Position numbers and translations under genes: made by a program. DNA of 64,000 bases, from contig NW_026893633.1 in the NCBI RefSeq assembly GCF_032452875.1, positions 310,001-374,000 on the forward strand, given 5' to 3'. Source of the DNA: Bos javanicus (taxonomy: Eukaryota; Chordata; Mammalia; Artiodactyla; Bovidae). Shown here piece after piece: positions 14,812 to 29,564 of this stretch (positions are counted from its first letter, which is position 1; the number at the start of each line of letters is the position of its first letter). The notes under the pieces were generated by a model, which was not told where the DNA came from, made no database searches, and worked only from the letters and a program-made list of their open reading frames with translations.

Positions 14812-16216
14812 TCACGTGGCTGATCACACACGTATCACATGATTGATCATGCACTGATCACGTGGGTGTCATGCACTGATCACGTGGCTATCATGCACTG
14901 ATCACGTGCCTGATCAGGCAATGATCACGTAGTTACCATGTACTGGTCACGTGACTGATCATGCACTGATCACGTAATTGATCATGCACTGATCATGTGG
15001 CTTATCATGCACTGATCACGTGGCTGATCATACACTGATCACATAACTGATCATGCACTGATCACGTGACTGATCATGCACTGATCACGTGGCTATCATG
15101 CACTGATCACTTGGCTGGACATACACTGATCACGTGCCTGGTCATGCACAGATTACATGACTGATCATGCACTGAACACGTGACTGATCATGCACTGATC
15201 ACGTGGCTATCATGCACTACTCACGTGGCTGATCATGCAATGATCATGTAGCTACCATCTACCGGTCAGGTGACTGATCATACACCCATCAGGTGACGGA
15301 TCATGCACTGATCACGTGGCTGATCATACACTGATAACCTGCCTGGTCATGCACAGATCACGTGGCAAATCATGAACTGATCACATAGCTATCATGAACT
15401 GATCACCTGGCTGATCATGCACTGATCACGTGGCTAACATGCACTGGTCACGTGACTGATCATGCACTGATCAGGTAATTGATCATGCACTGATCACGTG
15501 ACTGATCATGCACAGATCACGTGACTGATCATGCACTGATCACGTGGCTATCATGCACTGCTCACCTGGCTGATCATGCAATGATCACACAGCTACCATG
15601 TACTGGTCACATGACTGATCATGCACTGATCACATAATTGATCATGCACTGATCACCTGGCTTATCATGCATTGATTATGTGACTGATCATGTGCTGATC
15701 AAGTTTGGTGTCACACACTGATCATGTGCCTCTGGAGGCAATGAACATAGAGCTGAGTAGGCAGGAATCAGTCAGCAGGCTATAATCATGGAACTCACCT
15801 CTGAGAAATCATGCTGCTCAGCTGGCAATAATCAAGTAGATGACCAGGCAGGAAATACGCAGCACAGGTGGCAATTGTCAAGGAGATGACAGGCAGGAAT
15901 CATGCAGCTCAGCTGGAAATTGTCAAGCAGATGAGCAGACAGTAATCACGCAGCTCAGCAGGCCCTGATCACGTGACTGAGCATGCACTGTTCACGTGGC
16001 TGATCACACACCTATCACGTGACTGATCATGCACTGATCATGTGATTGATCATGCACTGATCACGTGGCTATCATGCACTGATCACTTGGCTGGACATAC
16101 ACTGATCACGTGCCTGGTCATGCACTGATCACGTGGCTGATCATACACTGATCACGTGACTGATCATGCACTGATCTCGTGTCTGATCATGCACTGATCA
16201 GGTGGCTATCATGCAC
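14812..16216. repeat. 1.4-kb block duplicated at 1-1,405 (copy 2)
   Basis: Near-identical partner of the window's first 1.4 kb. The few differences are scattered substitutions, which implies a duplication much younger than most islands, or recent gene conversion. Confidence 0.85.
15729..15966 (+). repeat. Leader-like island L10 (subfamily A)
   Basis: Subfamily A island inside the 14,812-16,216 block, which matches 1-1,405. It differs from L1 at only a few positions, for example AATGAACATAG against AATCAACATAG. Confidence 0.88.
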
Positions 16217-16562
16217 TGCTCACGTGGCTGATCATGCGATGATCACGCAGCTACCATGTACTGGTCACATGACTGATCATGCACTGATCACGTGACTGAT
16301 CATGCAGTGATCACGTGGCTATCATGCACTGATCACGTGACTGATCATGCACTGATAACGTGGCTATCATGCTCTGCTCACCTGGCTGATCATGCAAGGA
16401 TCACGTAGCAACCATGTACTGGTCACGTGACTGATCATGCACTGATCAGGTAATTGATCCTGCACTGATCACATGGCTCTCATGCACTGATCACGTGGCT
16501 GTCATGCACTGATCACGTGGCTGATCACACACGTATCACATGACTGATCATGCACTGATCAC

Positions 16563-18875
16563 GTGGGTATCATGCACTGATCACGCGGCTGATCATACAC
16601 TGATCACCTGCCTGGTCATGAACAGATCACGTGACTAATCATGAACTGATCACGTAGCAGTCATTCACTGATCACCTGGCTGATCATGCACTGATCAGGT
16701 GGCTATCATGCAATGATCACGTGGCTATCCTGCACTGATCACGTGGATGATCATGCACTGTTCACGTGCCTGATCATGTACTGATCACGTGACTGATCAT
16801 GCACTGATCACGTGGCTGATCATGCACTGATCACGTAATTGATCATGCACTTATCACGTGGCTGATCATACACTGATCACGTGACTGATCATGCACTGAT
16901 CACGTGACTGATCATGCACTGATCACGTGGCTATCATGCACTGATCACTTGACTGGTCATACACTGATCACATGACTGATCATGCACTGTTCACGTGACT
17001 GATCATGTACAGATCACGTGAATAATCATGAAGTGATCACGTGGCTATTCTGCACTGATCACGTGGATATCATGCACTGATCACGTGGCTGATCACACAT
17101 GAATCACGTGGCTGTCATGCACAGATCTCGTGGCTATCATGCACTGATCACGTGGCTATCATGCACTGATCACCTGGCTTATCATGCAATGATCACGTAG
17201 CTACCATGCACTGGTCACGTGACTGATCATGCACTGATCAGGTAATTGATCATGCAATGATCACGTGACTGATCATGCACAGATCACATGTCTGATCATG
17301 CACAGATCAAGTGACTGATCATGCAGTGATCACGTGGGTATCATGCAATGATCACGCGGCTGATCATACACTGATCACCTGCCTGGTCATGAACAGATCA
17401 CGTGACTAATCATGAACTGATCACGTAGCAGTCATTCACTGATCACCTGGCTGATCATGCACTGATCAGGTGGCTATCATGCAATGATCACCTGGCTATC
17501 ATGCACTGATCACGTGGATGATCATGCACTGTTCACGTGCCTGATCAGGTACTGATCACGTGACTGATCATGCACTGATCACGTGGCTGATCATGCACTG
17601 ATCACGTAATTGATCATGCACTTATCACGTGGCTGATCATACACTGATCACGTGACTGATCATGCACTGATCACGTGACTGATCATGCACTGATCACGTG
17701 GCTATCATGCACTGATCACTTGAGTGGTCATACACTGATCACATGACTGATCATGCACTGTTCACGTGACTGATCATGTACAGATCACGTGAATAATCAT
17801 GAAGTGATCACGTGGCTATTCTGCACTGATCACGTGGATATCATGCACTGATCACGTGGCTGATCACACATGAATCACGTGGCTGTCATGCACAGATCTC
17901 GTGGCTATCATGCACTGATCACGTGGCAATCATGCACTGATCACCTGGCTTATCATGCAATGATCACGTAGCTACCATGCACTGGTCACGTGACTGATCA
18001 TGCACTGATCAGGTAATTGATCATGCAATGATCACGTGACTGATCATGCACAGATCACATGTCTGATCATGCACAGATCAAGTGACTGATCATGCAGTGA
18101 TCACGTGGGTATCATGCACTGATCACGCGGCTGATCATACACTGATCACCTGCCTGGTCATGAACAGATCACGTGACTAATCATGAACTGATCACGTAGC
18201 AGTCATTCACTGATCACCTGGCTGATCATGCACTGATCAGGTGGCTATCATGCAATGATCACGTGGCTATCATGCACTGATCACGTGGATGATCATGCAC
18301 TGTTCACGTGCCTGATCATGTACTGATCACGTGACTGATCATGCACTGATCACGTGGCTGATCATGCACTGATCACGTAATTGGTCATGCACTTATCACG
18401 TGGCTGATCATACACTGATCACGTGACTGATCATGCACTGATCACGTGACTGATCATGCACTGATCACGTGGCTATCATGCACTGATCACTTGACTGGTC
18501 ATACACTGATCACATGACTGATCATGCACTGTTCACGTGACTGATCATGTACAGATCACATGAATAATCATGAAGTGATCACGTGGCTATTCTGCACTGA
18601 TCACGTGGATATCATGCACTGATCACGTGGCTGATCACACATGAATCACGTGGCTGTCATGCACAGATCACGTGGCTATCATGCACTGATCACGTGGCTA
18701 TCATGCACTGATCACCTGGCTTATCATGCAATGGTCACGTAGCTACCATGCACTGGTCACGTGACTGATCATGCACTGATCAGGTAATTGATCATGCAAT
18801 GATCACGTGACTGATCATGCACAGATCACATGTCTGATCATGCACAGATCAAGTGACTGATCATGCAGTGATCAC
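16563..18875. repeat. 771-bp higher-order repeat, three tandem copies
   Basis: The marker GTGGGTATCATGCA occurs at 16,563, 17,334 and 18,105, exactly 771 bp apart. Each copy has the same series of variant monomers, including TAGCAGTCATTCACTG, GTGAATAATCATGAAGTG and AGATCAAGTGACTG. Copies differ by single bases only (for example GATCAGGTACTG in copy 2). 771 is about 34 monomers. A partial older relative lies at about 5,640-6,150. Confidence 0.9.
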
Positions 18876-19060
18876 GTGGCTATCATGCACTGCTCACGTG
18901 GCTGATCATGCAATGATCACGCAGCTACCATGTACTGGTCACATGACTGATCATGCACTGATCACATAATTGATCATGCACTGATCACCTGGCTTATCAT
19001 GCATTGATCATGTGACTGATCATGTGCTGATCATGTTTGGTGTCACACACTGATCATGTG

Positions 19061-19299
19061 CCTCTGGAGGCAATGAACATAGAGCTGAGTAGGCAGGAAT
19101 CAGTCAGCAGGCTATAATCATGGAACTCACCTCTGAGAAATCATGCTGCTCAGCTGGCAATAATCAAATAGATGAGCAGGCAGGAATTACGCAGCTCAGG
19201 TGGCAATTGTCAAGGAGAGGACAGGCAGGAATCGTGCAGCTCAGCTGGAATTTGTCAAGCAGATGAGCAGACAGTAATCACGCAGCTCAGCAGGCCCTG
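19061..19299 (+). repeat. Leader-like island L11 (subfamily A)
   Basis: Subfamily A island just after the 771-bp triplication. It resembles L5 most closely (GAGAGGACAGG) and carries a private GGAATTTGTCAAG. Confidence 0.88.
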
Positions 19300-21851
19300 A
19301 TCACGTGACTGAGCACGCACTGTTCACATGGCTGATCACACAGCTATCACGTGACTGATCATGCACTGATCATGTGACTGATCATGCACTGATCACGTAG
19401 CTATCTCGCACATATCACTTGGATGATCATACACTCATCACGGGACTGATCGTGCACTGATAACGGCGCTATCATGCATTGACTACATGACTCCACATGC
19501 ACTGATCACGTGGATGATCATGCACTGATCACGTGACTGACCATGCACTGATCACGTGGCTGATAATGCACTGATCACGTGGCTGATCATGCACTGATCA
19601 CGTGGCTATCATGCACTGTTGACGTGGCTGATCTGGGAATGATCACGTAGCTACCATGTACTGGTCACGTGACTGATCATGCACTGATCACGTAATTGAT
19701 CATGCACTGATCATGTGGCTGATCATGCACGGATCCCGTGGCTGATCATACACGGATCACGTGACTGATCATGCAATGATCACGGTGCTATCGTGCATTG
19801 ACTACATGACTCCACATGCACTGATCACGTGGATGATCATGCACTGATCACGTGACTGACCATGTACTGATCACGTGATTGATCAGGCACTGATCACATG
19901 GCTGTTCATGCACTGATCACGTGCCTATCATGCACTGCTCACGTGGCTGATCAGGCAATGATCACGTAGCTACAATGTACTGGTCACCTGACTGATCATG
20001 CACTGATCACGTAATTGATCATGCACTGATCATATGGCCGATCATGCACTGATCACGTGGCTGATCATACATTGATCACGTGACTGATCATGCACTGATC
20101 ACGTGACTGATCATACAGTGATCACGTGGCTATCATGCACTGATCACTTGGCTGGACATACACTGATCACGTGCCTGGTCATGCACTGATCACGTGGCTG
20201 ATCATGCACTGATCACGTGACTAGTCATGCACTGATCACGTGACTGATCATGCACTGATCACGTGGCTATCATGCACTGATCACTTGGCTGGACATACAC
20301 TGATCACGTGCCTGGTCATGCACTGATCACGTGACTGATCATGCACTGATCACGTAATTGATCCTGCACTGATCACGTGGCTCATCATGCACTGATCACG
20401 TGGCTGATCACACATGTATCACGTGACTGATCAAGCACTGATCATGTGGCTCTCATGCACTGATCACGTGGCTATCCTGCACTGATCACGTGGCTATCAT
20501 GCACTGATCACGTGGCACTCATGCACTGATCACGTGGCTGATCATACTCTGCTCTCGTAACTCATCATGCACACATCACGTGGCTATCATGCACTGCTCA
20601 CGTGGCTCGTCATGGAATGATCACATAGCTACCATGTACTGTTCACGTGACTGATAATGCACAGATCACGTAAATTATCATGCACTGTTCACGTGACTGA
20701 TCATGTACTGATCACGTGACTGATCATGCACTGATCACCTGGCTATCATGCTCTGCTCACGTGGCTGATCATGCAACGATCACGTAGCAACCATGTACTG
20801 GTCACGTGACTGATCATGCACTGATCACGTAATTGATCCTGCACTGATCACGTGGCTCATCATGCACTGATCACGTGGCTGATCACACATGTATCACGTG
20901 CTTGATCACGCACTGATCATGTGGCTCTCATGCACTGATCACGTGGCTATCCTGCACTGATCACGTGGCTATCATGCACTGATCACGTGGCTGATCACGC
21001 AATGACCAGGTAGCTACCATGTACTGGTCACGTGACTGATCATGCACTGATCACGTAGCTATCATGCACTGAGCACTTGGCTGGACATACACTGATCACG
21101 TGCCTGGTCTTGCACTGATCTCGTGGCTGATCATGCACTGATCACGTGACTGATCATGAACTGATCTCGTGTCTGATCATGCACTGCTCACGTGGCTATC
21201 ATGCACTGCTCACGTGGCTGATCATGCGATGATCACGCAGTTACCATGTACTGGTCACATGCCTGATCATGCACTGATCACGTGGCTATCATGCACTAGT
21301 CACGTGGCTGATCATGCAATGATCATGTAGCTACCATGTACAGGTCCCGTGAATGATCATACACCCATCAGGTGACTGATCATGCACTGATCACGTAAAT
21401 GACCATGCACTGTTCACGTGACTGATCATGTACTGATCACGTGACTGATCATGCACTGACCACCTGGCTATCATGCTCTGCTCACATGGCTGATCATGCA
21501 ACGATCACGTAGCAACCATGTACTGGTCTCGTGACTGATCATGCACTGATCACGTAATTGATCCTGCACTGATCACGTGGCTCATCTCACACTGATCCGG
21601 TGGCTGATCACACACGTATCACGTGACTGATCATGTACAGATCACGTGACTAATCATGAAGTGATCACGTTGCTATCTTGCACTGATCACGTGGATATCA
21701 TGCACTGATCACGTGGCTGATCACACACGAATCACGTGACTGATCATGGACTGATCACGTGGCTATCATGCACTGATCACATGACTGATCATGCACAGAT
21801 CACGTGACTGATCATGCCCAGATCACGTGACTGATCATGCACTGATCACGT

Positions 21852-22303
21852 GGCTATCATGCACTGCTCACGCGGCTGATCATGCAATGATCACACAGCT
21901 ACCATGTACTGGTCACATGACTGATCATGCACTGATCACATAATTGATCATGCACTGATCACCTGGCTTATCATGCATTGACCATGTGACTGATCATGTG
22001 CTGATCATGTTTGGTGTCACACACTGATCATGTGCCTCTGGAGGCAATGAACATAGAGCTGAGTAGGCAGGAATCAGTCAGCAGGCTATAATCATGTAAC
22101 TCACTTCTGAGAAATCATGCTGCTCAGCTGGCGATAATCAAGTAGATGAGCAGGCAAGAATTATGCAGCACAGGTGGCAATTGTCAAGGAGATGACAGGT
22201 AGGAATCGTGCAGCTCAGCTGGAAATTGTCAAGCAGATGAGCAGACAGTAATCACGCGGCTCAGCAGGCCCTGATCACGTGACTGAGCATGCACTGTTCA
22301 CAT
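21852..22303. repeat. 452-bp tandem duplication, copy 1
   Basis: This copy includes island L12 with its satellite flank. Shared private variants with copy 2 run across both satellite and island. Confidence 0.85.
22035..22273 (+). repeat. Leader-like island L12 (subfamily A)
   Basis: First member of a 452-bp tandem duplication. It shares ATCATGTAACTCACTTCTG, GGCGATAATC, GACAGGTAGG and CACGCGGCTC with L13; the first two also occur in L17. Confidence 0.88.
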
Positions 22304-22728
22304 GGCTATCATGCACTGCTCACGTGGCTGATCATGCGATGATCACACAGCTACCATGTACTGGTCACATGACTGATCATGCACTGATCACATAATTGAT
22401 CATGCACTGATCACCTGGCTTATCATGCATTGACCATGTGACTGATCATGTGCTGATCATGTTTGGTGTCACACACTGATCATGTGCCTCTGGAGGCAAT
22501 GAACATAGAGCTGAGTAGGCAGGAATCAGTCAGCAGGCTATAATCATGTAACTCACTTCTGAGAAATCATGCTGCTCAGCTGGCGATAATCAAGTAGATG
22601 AGCAGGCAAGAATTATGCAGCACAGGTGGCAATTGTCAAGGAGATGACAGGTAGGAATCGTGCAGCTCAGCTGGAAATTGTCAAGCAGATGAGCAGACAG
22701 TAATCACGCGGCTCAGCAGGCCCTGATA
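22304..22728. repeat. 452-bp tandem duplication, copy 2
   Basis: This copy includes island L13 and ends just after its CAGCAGGCCCTG, where the sequence passes into ATAACGTGCCTGG rather than the usual ATCACGTGACTGAG. Confidence 0.85.
22487..22725 (+). repeat. Leader-like island L13 (subfamily A)
   Basis: Second member of the 452-bp tandem duplication, essentially identical to L12 including its private substitutions. Confidence 0.88.
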
Positions 22729-24411
22729 ACGTGCCTGGTCATGCACTGATCACGTGGCTGATCATGCACTGATCACGTGACTGATTATGCACTGATCTCG
22801 TGTCTGATCATGCACTGATCACCTGGCTATCATGCACTGCTCACGTGGCTGATCATGCGATGATCACGCAGCTACCATGTACTGGTCACATGACAGATCA
22901 TGCACTGATCACGTGACTGATCATGCAGTGATCACGTGGCTATCATGCACTACTCACGTGGCTGATCATGCAATGATCATGTAGCTACCATGTACAGGTC
23001 ACGTGAATGATCATACACCCATCAGGTGACTGATCATGCACTGATCACGTGGCTAACATGCACTGATCAGGAGACTGATCATGCACTGATCACTTGGATA
23101 TCATGCACTGATCACGTGGCTGATCATACACTGTTCACGTGTCTGACCATGCACTGATCACGTGGCTGATCATACACTGCTCAGGTAACTGATCATGCAC
23201 TGATCACAGGCTATCATGCACTGATCACGTGGCTGAACATGCACTGTTCACGTGGCTGATCACACACCTGTCACGTGCCATATCATGCACTGATCACGTG
23301 GCATTCATGCACTGATCACCTGGCTGATCATACTCTGCTCATGTAACTGATCATGCACACATCACGTGGCTATCATGCACTGCTCACGTGGCTCGTCATG
23401 GAATGATCACCTAGCTACCATATACTGGTCACATGACTGATCATGCACAGATCACGTCAATGACCATGCACTGTTCAAGTGACTGATCATGTACTGATCA
23501 CGTGACTGATCATGCACTGATCACGTGGCTATCATGCTCTGATCACGTGGCTGATCATGCAAGGATCACATAGCAACCATGTACTGGTCACGTGACTGAT
23601 CATGCACTGATCATGTAATTGATCCTGCACTGATCACGTGGCTCATCATGCACTGATCACTTGGCTGATCACACATGTATCACGTGACTGATCATGCACT
23701 GATCACGTGGCTCTCATGCACTGATCATGTGGCTATCATGCAATGATCACGTAGCTATCATGCACTGATCACGTGGCTGATCACGCAATGATCACGTAGC
23801 TAGCATGTACTGGTCATGTGACTGATCATGCACTGATCACGGAATTGATCCTGCACTGAACACATGGCTCATCACGCACTGATCCCGTGGCTTATCACAC
23901 ACGTATCACGTGACTGATCATGCACAGATCACGTAAATAATCATGAAGTGATCACGTGGCTATCCTGCACAGATCACGTGGATAACATGCACTGATCTTG
24001 TGGCTGATCACACACGTATCACGTGACTGATCATGCACTGATCACGTGGCTATCATGCACTGATCACGTGGCTATCATGCACTGATCACGTGGCTGATCA
24101 TGCAGTGATCACGTAGCTACCATGTACTGGTCACATGACTGAACATGCACTGATCACATAATTGATCATGCACTGATCAGGTAATTGATCATGCACAGAT
24201 CACGTGACTGATCATGCACTGATCACGTGGCAATCATGCACTGCTCACGTGGCTGATCATGCAATGATCACGCAGCTACCATGTACTGGTCACATGACTG
24301 ATCATGCACTGATCACATAATTGATCATGCACTGATCACCTGGCTTATCATGGATTGATTATGTGACTGATCATGTGCTGATCATGTTTGGTGTCACACA
24401 CTGATCATGTG

Positions 24412-24650
24412 CCTCTGGAGGCAATGAACATAGAGCTGAGTAGGCAGGAATCAGTCAGCAGGCTATAATCATGGAACTCAGCTCTGAGAAATCATGCTGC
24501 TCAGCTGGCAATAATCAAGCAGATGAGCAGGCAGGAATTACGCAGCACAGGTGGCAATTGTCAAGGAGATGACAGGTAGGAATCGTGCAGCTCAGCTGGA
24601 AATGGTCAAGCAGATGAGCAGACAGTAATCACGCAGCTCAGCAGGCCCTG
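24412..24650 (+). repeat. Leader-like island L14 (subfamily A)
   Basis: Subfamily A island with GGAAATGGTCAAGC and the GACAGGTAGG variant shared with L12/L13, but with the older GAACTCAGCTCTGAG. Confidence 0.87.
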
Positions 24651-25365
24651 ATCACGTGACTGAGCATGCACTGTTCACGTGGCTGATCATACACTGATCA
24701 CGTGATTGATCATGCACTGATCACTTGGATATCATGCACTGTTCACGTGGCTGATCATACACTGCTCACGTAACTGATCATGCACTGATCACTTGGCTAT
24801 CATGCACTGAATACGTGGCTGAACATGCACTGTTCACGTGGCTGATCAGACACCTGTCACGTGACATATCATGCACTGATCACGTGGCACTCATGCACTG
24901 ATCACGTGGCTGATCATACACTGCTCACGTAACTCATCATGCACACATCACGTTTCTATCATGTACTGCTCACGTGGCTCGTCACGGAATGATCACGTAG
25001 CTACCATATACTGGTCACGTGATTGATCATGCACAGATCACGTAAATGATCATGCACTGTTCACGTGACTGATCATGTACTGATCCCGTGACTGATCATG
25101 CACTGATCACGTAATTGATCATGCACTTATCATTTGGCTGATCATGCACTGATCACGTGGCTGATCATAGACTGATCACGTGACTGATCATGCACTGCTC
25201 ACGTGGCTGATCATGCTATGATCACGCAGCTACCATGTACTGGTCACATGACTGATCATGCACTGATCACATAATTGATCATGCACTGATCACCTGGCTT
25301 ATCATGCATTGATCATGTGACTGATCATGTGCTGATCATGTTTGGTGTCACACACTGATCATGTG

Positions 25366-25604
25366 CCTCTGGAGGCAATGAACATAGAGCTGAGCAGGCA
25401 GGAATCAGTCAGCAGGCTATAATCGTGGAACTCAGCTCTGAGAAATCATGCTGCTCAGCTGGCAATAATCAAGTAGTTGAGCAGGCAGGAATTACGCAGC
25501 ACAGGTGGCAATTGTCAAGGAGATGACAGGCAGGAATCGTGCAGCTCAGCTGGAAATTGTCAAGCAGATGAGCAGACAGTAATCACGCAGCTCAGCAGGC
25601 CCTG
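25366..25604 (+). repeat. Leader-like island L15 (subfamily A)
   Basis: Subfamily A island with GAGCTGAGCAGG (as in the right array leader) and ATAATCGTGG. It is followed about 300 bp later by a B island (L16). Confidence 0.87.
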
Positions 25605-25907
25605 ATCATGTGACTGAGCATGCACTGTTCACGTGGCTATCATGCACTGTTCACGTGGCTGATCATACACTGACCACCTGCCTGGTCATGCACATATCAC
25701 GTGACAAATCATGAACTGATCACATAGCTATCATGAAATGATCACCTGGCTGATCATGCACTGATCACGTGCCTGATAATGCACTGATACCGTGACTGAG
25801 CATGGACTGATCACATGACTATCATGTAGTGATCACGTGACTTAATGGCTCTGATCATGTGACTGATCATGCGCTGATCATGTTTGCTATCATACACTGA
25901 TCATGTT

Positions 25908-26150
25908 CCTCTGGAGGCAATAAACAAAGAGCTGAGTAGGCACGAATCAAACAGTCAGCAGGCAATAATCATGGAACTCAGGTGTGAGGAATCATGCTGC
26001 TCAGCTGGCAATAATCAAGCAGCTGAGCAGGCAGGAATTACGCAGCACAGCTGGCAATTGACAAGCAGGTGACAGGCAGGAATCGTGCAGCTCAGCTGGC
26101 AATTGTCAAGCAGATAAGCAGACAGTAATCACGCAGCTCAGCAGGCCCAG
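25908..26150 (+). repeat. Leader-like island L16 (subfamily B)
   Basis: Subfamily B island, preceded by CATGTTCCTCTGG. It has CAATTGACAAGCAGGTG and ends CAGGCCCAG, like L3. Confidence 0.87.
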
Positions 26151-26784
26151 ATCACGTGACTGAGCATGCACTGTTCACGTGGCTGATCATACACTGATCA
26201 CGGGATGATCATGCACTGATCACTTGGATATCATGCACTGCTCAGGTAACTGATCATACACTGTTCACGTGTCTGACCATGCACTGATCACGTGGCTGAT
26301 CATACACTGCTCACGTAACTGATCATGCACTGATCACGTGGCTATCATGCACTGATCACGTGGCTGAACATGTACTGTTCACGTGGCTGATCACACACCT
26401 GTCACGTGATATATCATGCACTGATCACCTGGCACTCATGCACTGATCACGTGGATATCATGCACTGATAACTTGGCTGGTCATACACTGATCACGTGCC
26501 TGGTCATACACAGATTAAATGACTGATCATGCACTGAACACGTGATTGATCATGCACTGATCACGTGGCTATCATGCACTGATCACGTGGCTATCATGCA
26601 CTGATCACGTGGCTGATCAGGCAATGATCACGTAGCTACCATGTACTGGTCACGTGACTGATCATGCACTGATCACGTAATTGATCATGCACTGATCATG
26701 TGGCTGATCATGCACTGATCACGTGGCTGTTCATACACTGATCACGTGACTGATCATGCCCTGATCACGTGACTGATCATGCAC

Positions 26785-29175
26785 TGATCTCGTGTCTGAT
26801 CATGCACTGCTCACGTGGCTATCATGCACTGCTCACGTGGCTGATCATGCGATGATCACGCAGTTACCATGTACTGGTCACATGACTGATCATGCACTGA
26901 TCACGTGGCTATCATGCACTACTCACGTGGCTGATCATGCAATGATCATGTAGCTACCATGTACAGGTCAAGTGAATGATCAAACACCCATCAGGTGACT
27001 GATCATGCACTGATCACGTAAATGACCATGCACTGTTCACGTGACTGATCATGTACTGATCTCGTGACTGATCATGCACTGACCACGTGGCTATCATGCT
27101 CTGCTCACATGGCTGATCATGCAACGTTCACGTAGCAACCATGTACTGGTCTCGTGACTGATCATGCACTGATCACGTAATTGATCCTGCACTGATCACG
27201 TGGCTCAGCTCACACTGATCTGGTGGCTGATCACACACGTATCACGTGACTAATCATGTACAGATCACGTGACTAATCATGAAGTGATCACGTTGCTATC
27301 CTGCACTGATCACGTGGATATCATGCACTGATCACGTGGCTGATCATGCACAGATCACGTGACTGATCATGCACAGATCACGTGACTGATCATGCACTGA
27401 TCACGTGGCTATCATGCACTGCTCACGTGGCTGATAATGCAATGATCACACAGCTACCATGTACTGGTCACATGACTGATCATGCACTGATCACATAATT
27501 GATCATGCACTGATCACCTGGCTTATCATGCATTGACCATATGACTGATCATGTGCTGATCATGTTTGGTGTCACACACTGATCATGTGCCTCTGGAGGC
27601 AATGAACATAGAGCTGAGTAGGCAGGAATCAGTCAGCAGGCTATAATCATGTAACTCACTTCTGAGAAATCATGCTGCTCAGCTGGCGATAATCAAGTAG
27701 ATGAGCAGGCAAGAATTATGCAGCACAGGTGGCAATTGTCAAGGAGATGACAGGCAGGAATCGTGCAGCTCAGCTGGAAATTGTCAAGCAGATGAGCAGA
27801 CAGTAATCACGCAGCTCAGCAGGCCCTGATCACGTGACTGAGCATGCACTGTTCACATGGCTGTTCACACACATATCACGTGACTGATCATGCACTGATC
27901 ATGTGACTGATCATGCACTGATCACGGCGCTATCATGCATTGACTACATGACTCCACATGCACTGATCACGTGGATGATCATGCACTGATCACGTGACTG
28001 ACCATGCACTGATCACGTTACTGATCAGGCACTGATCACATGGCTGATCATGCACTGATCACGTGGCTATCATGCACTGCTCACGTGGTTGATCAGGCAA
28101 TGATCACGTAGCTACCATGTACTGGTCAGGTGACTGATCATGCACTGATCACATAATTGATCATGCACTGATCATGTGGCTGATCATGCACTGATCACGT
28201 GGCTGAACATACACTGAACACGTGACTGATCATGCACTGATCACGTGACTGATCATGCATTGATCACGTGGCTATCATGCACTGATCACTTGGCTGGACA
28301 TTCACTGATAAAGTGCCTGGTCATGCACTGATCACGTGGCTGATCATGCACTGATCACGTGACTGATCATGCACTGATCTCGTGTCTGATCATGCACTGA
28401 TCACCTGGCTCTCATGCACTGCTCACGTGGCTGATCATGCGATGATCACGCAGCTACCATGTACTGGTCACATGACAGATCATGCACTGATCACGTGACT
28501 GATCATGCAGTGATCACGTGGCTATCATGCACTACTCACGTGGCTGATCATGCAATGATCATGTAGCTACCATGTACAGGTCACGTGAATGATCATACAC
28601 CCATCAGGTGACTGATCATGCACTGATCACGTGGCTATCATGCACTGATCACGTGGCTGATCATACACTGTTCACGTGTCTGACCATGCACTGATCACGT
28701 GGCTGATCATACACTGCTCAGGTAACTGATCATGCACTGAGCACAGGCTATCATGCACTGATCACGTGGCTGAACATGCACTGTTCACGTGGCTGATCAC
28801 ACACCTGTCACGTGCCATATCATGCACTGATCACGTGGCTATCATGCACTGCTCACGTGGCTCTTCATGGAATTATCACCTAGCTACCATATACTGGTCA
28901 CATGACTGATCGTGCACAGATCACGTCAATGATCATGCACTGTTCAAGTGACTGATCATGTACTGATCACGTGACTGATCATGCACTGATCACGTGGCTA
29001 TCATGCTCTGCTCACGTGGCTGATCATGCAAGGATCACATAGCAACCATGTACTGGTCACGTGACTGATCATGCACTGATCACGTAATTGATCCTGCACT
29101 GATCACGTGGCTCATCATGCACTGATCACTTGGCTGATCACACATGTATCACGTGACTGATCATGCACTGATCAC
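26785..29175. repeat. Direct duplication spaced about 5.6 kb, copy 2
   Basis: Partner of 21,141-23,706, with a single island (L17) where copy 1 has two. Ends were estimated by eye. Confidence 0.7.
27590..27828 (+). repeat. Leader-like island L17 (subfamily A)
   Basis: Subfamily A island sharing ATCATGTAACTCACTTCTG and GGCGATAATC with L12/L13, but keeping GACAGGCAGG and CACGCAGCTC. It is their relative in the copy about 5.5 kb downstream, and seems to predate the 452-bp duplication. Confidence 0.87.
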
Positions 29176-29564
29176 GTGGCTGATCATACACTGATCACGT
29201 GATTGATCATGCACTGATCACTTGGATATCATGCACTGTTCACGTGGCTGATCATACACTGCTCACGTAAATGATCATGCACTGATCACTTGGCTATCAT
29301 GCACTGATCACGAGACTGATCATGCACTGATCACGTCTATATCATGCACTGATCACATGACTGCCCATGCACTGGTCACGTGGATGATCATACACTAATC
29401 ATGTGACAGATCATGCACTGATCACGTGGCTGATCATGCACTGATACCGTGACTGAGCATGGACTGATCACATGCCTATCATGTAGTGATCACGTGACTT
29501 AATGGCGCTGATCATGTGACTGACCATGCGGTGATCATGTTTGCTATCATACACTGATCATTTG

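Larger units (their letters stand above)
21141..23706. repeat. Direct duplication spaced about 5.6 kb, copy 1
   Basis: It matches about 26,785-29,175 monomer by monomer, with shared CAGTTACCATG, the CTCACACTGATC variant and a shortened CACAGGCTATCATG monomer. The 452-bp duplication is present only in this copy. Confidence 0.7.
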
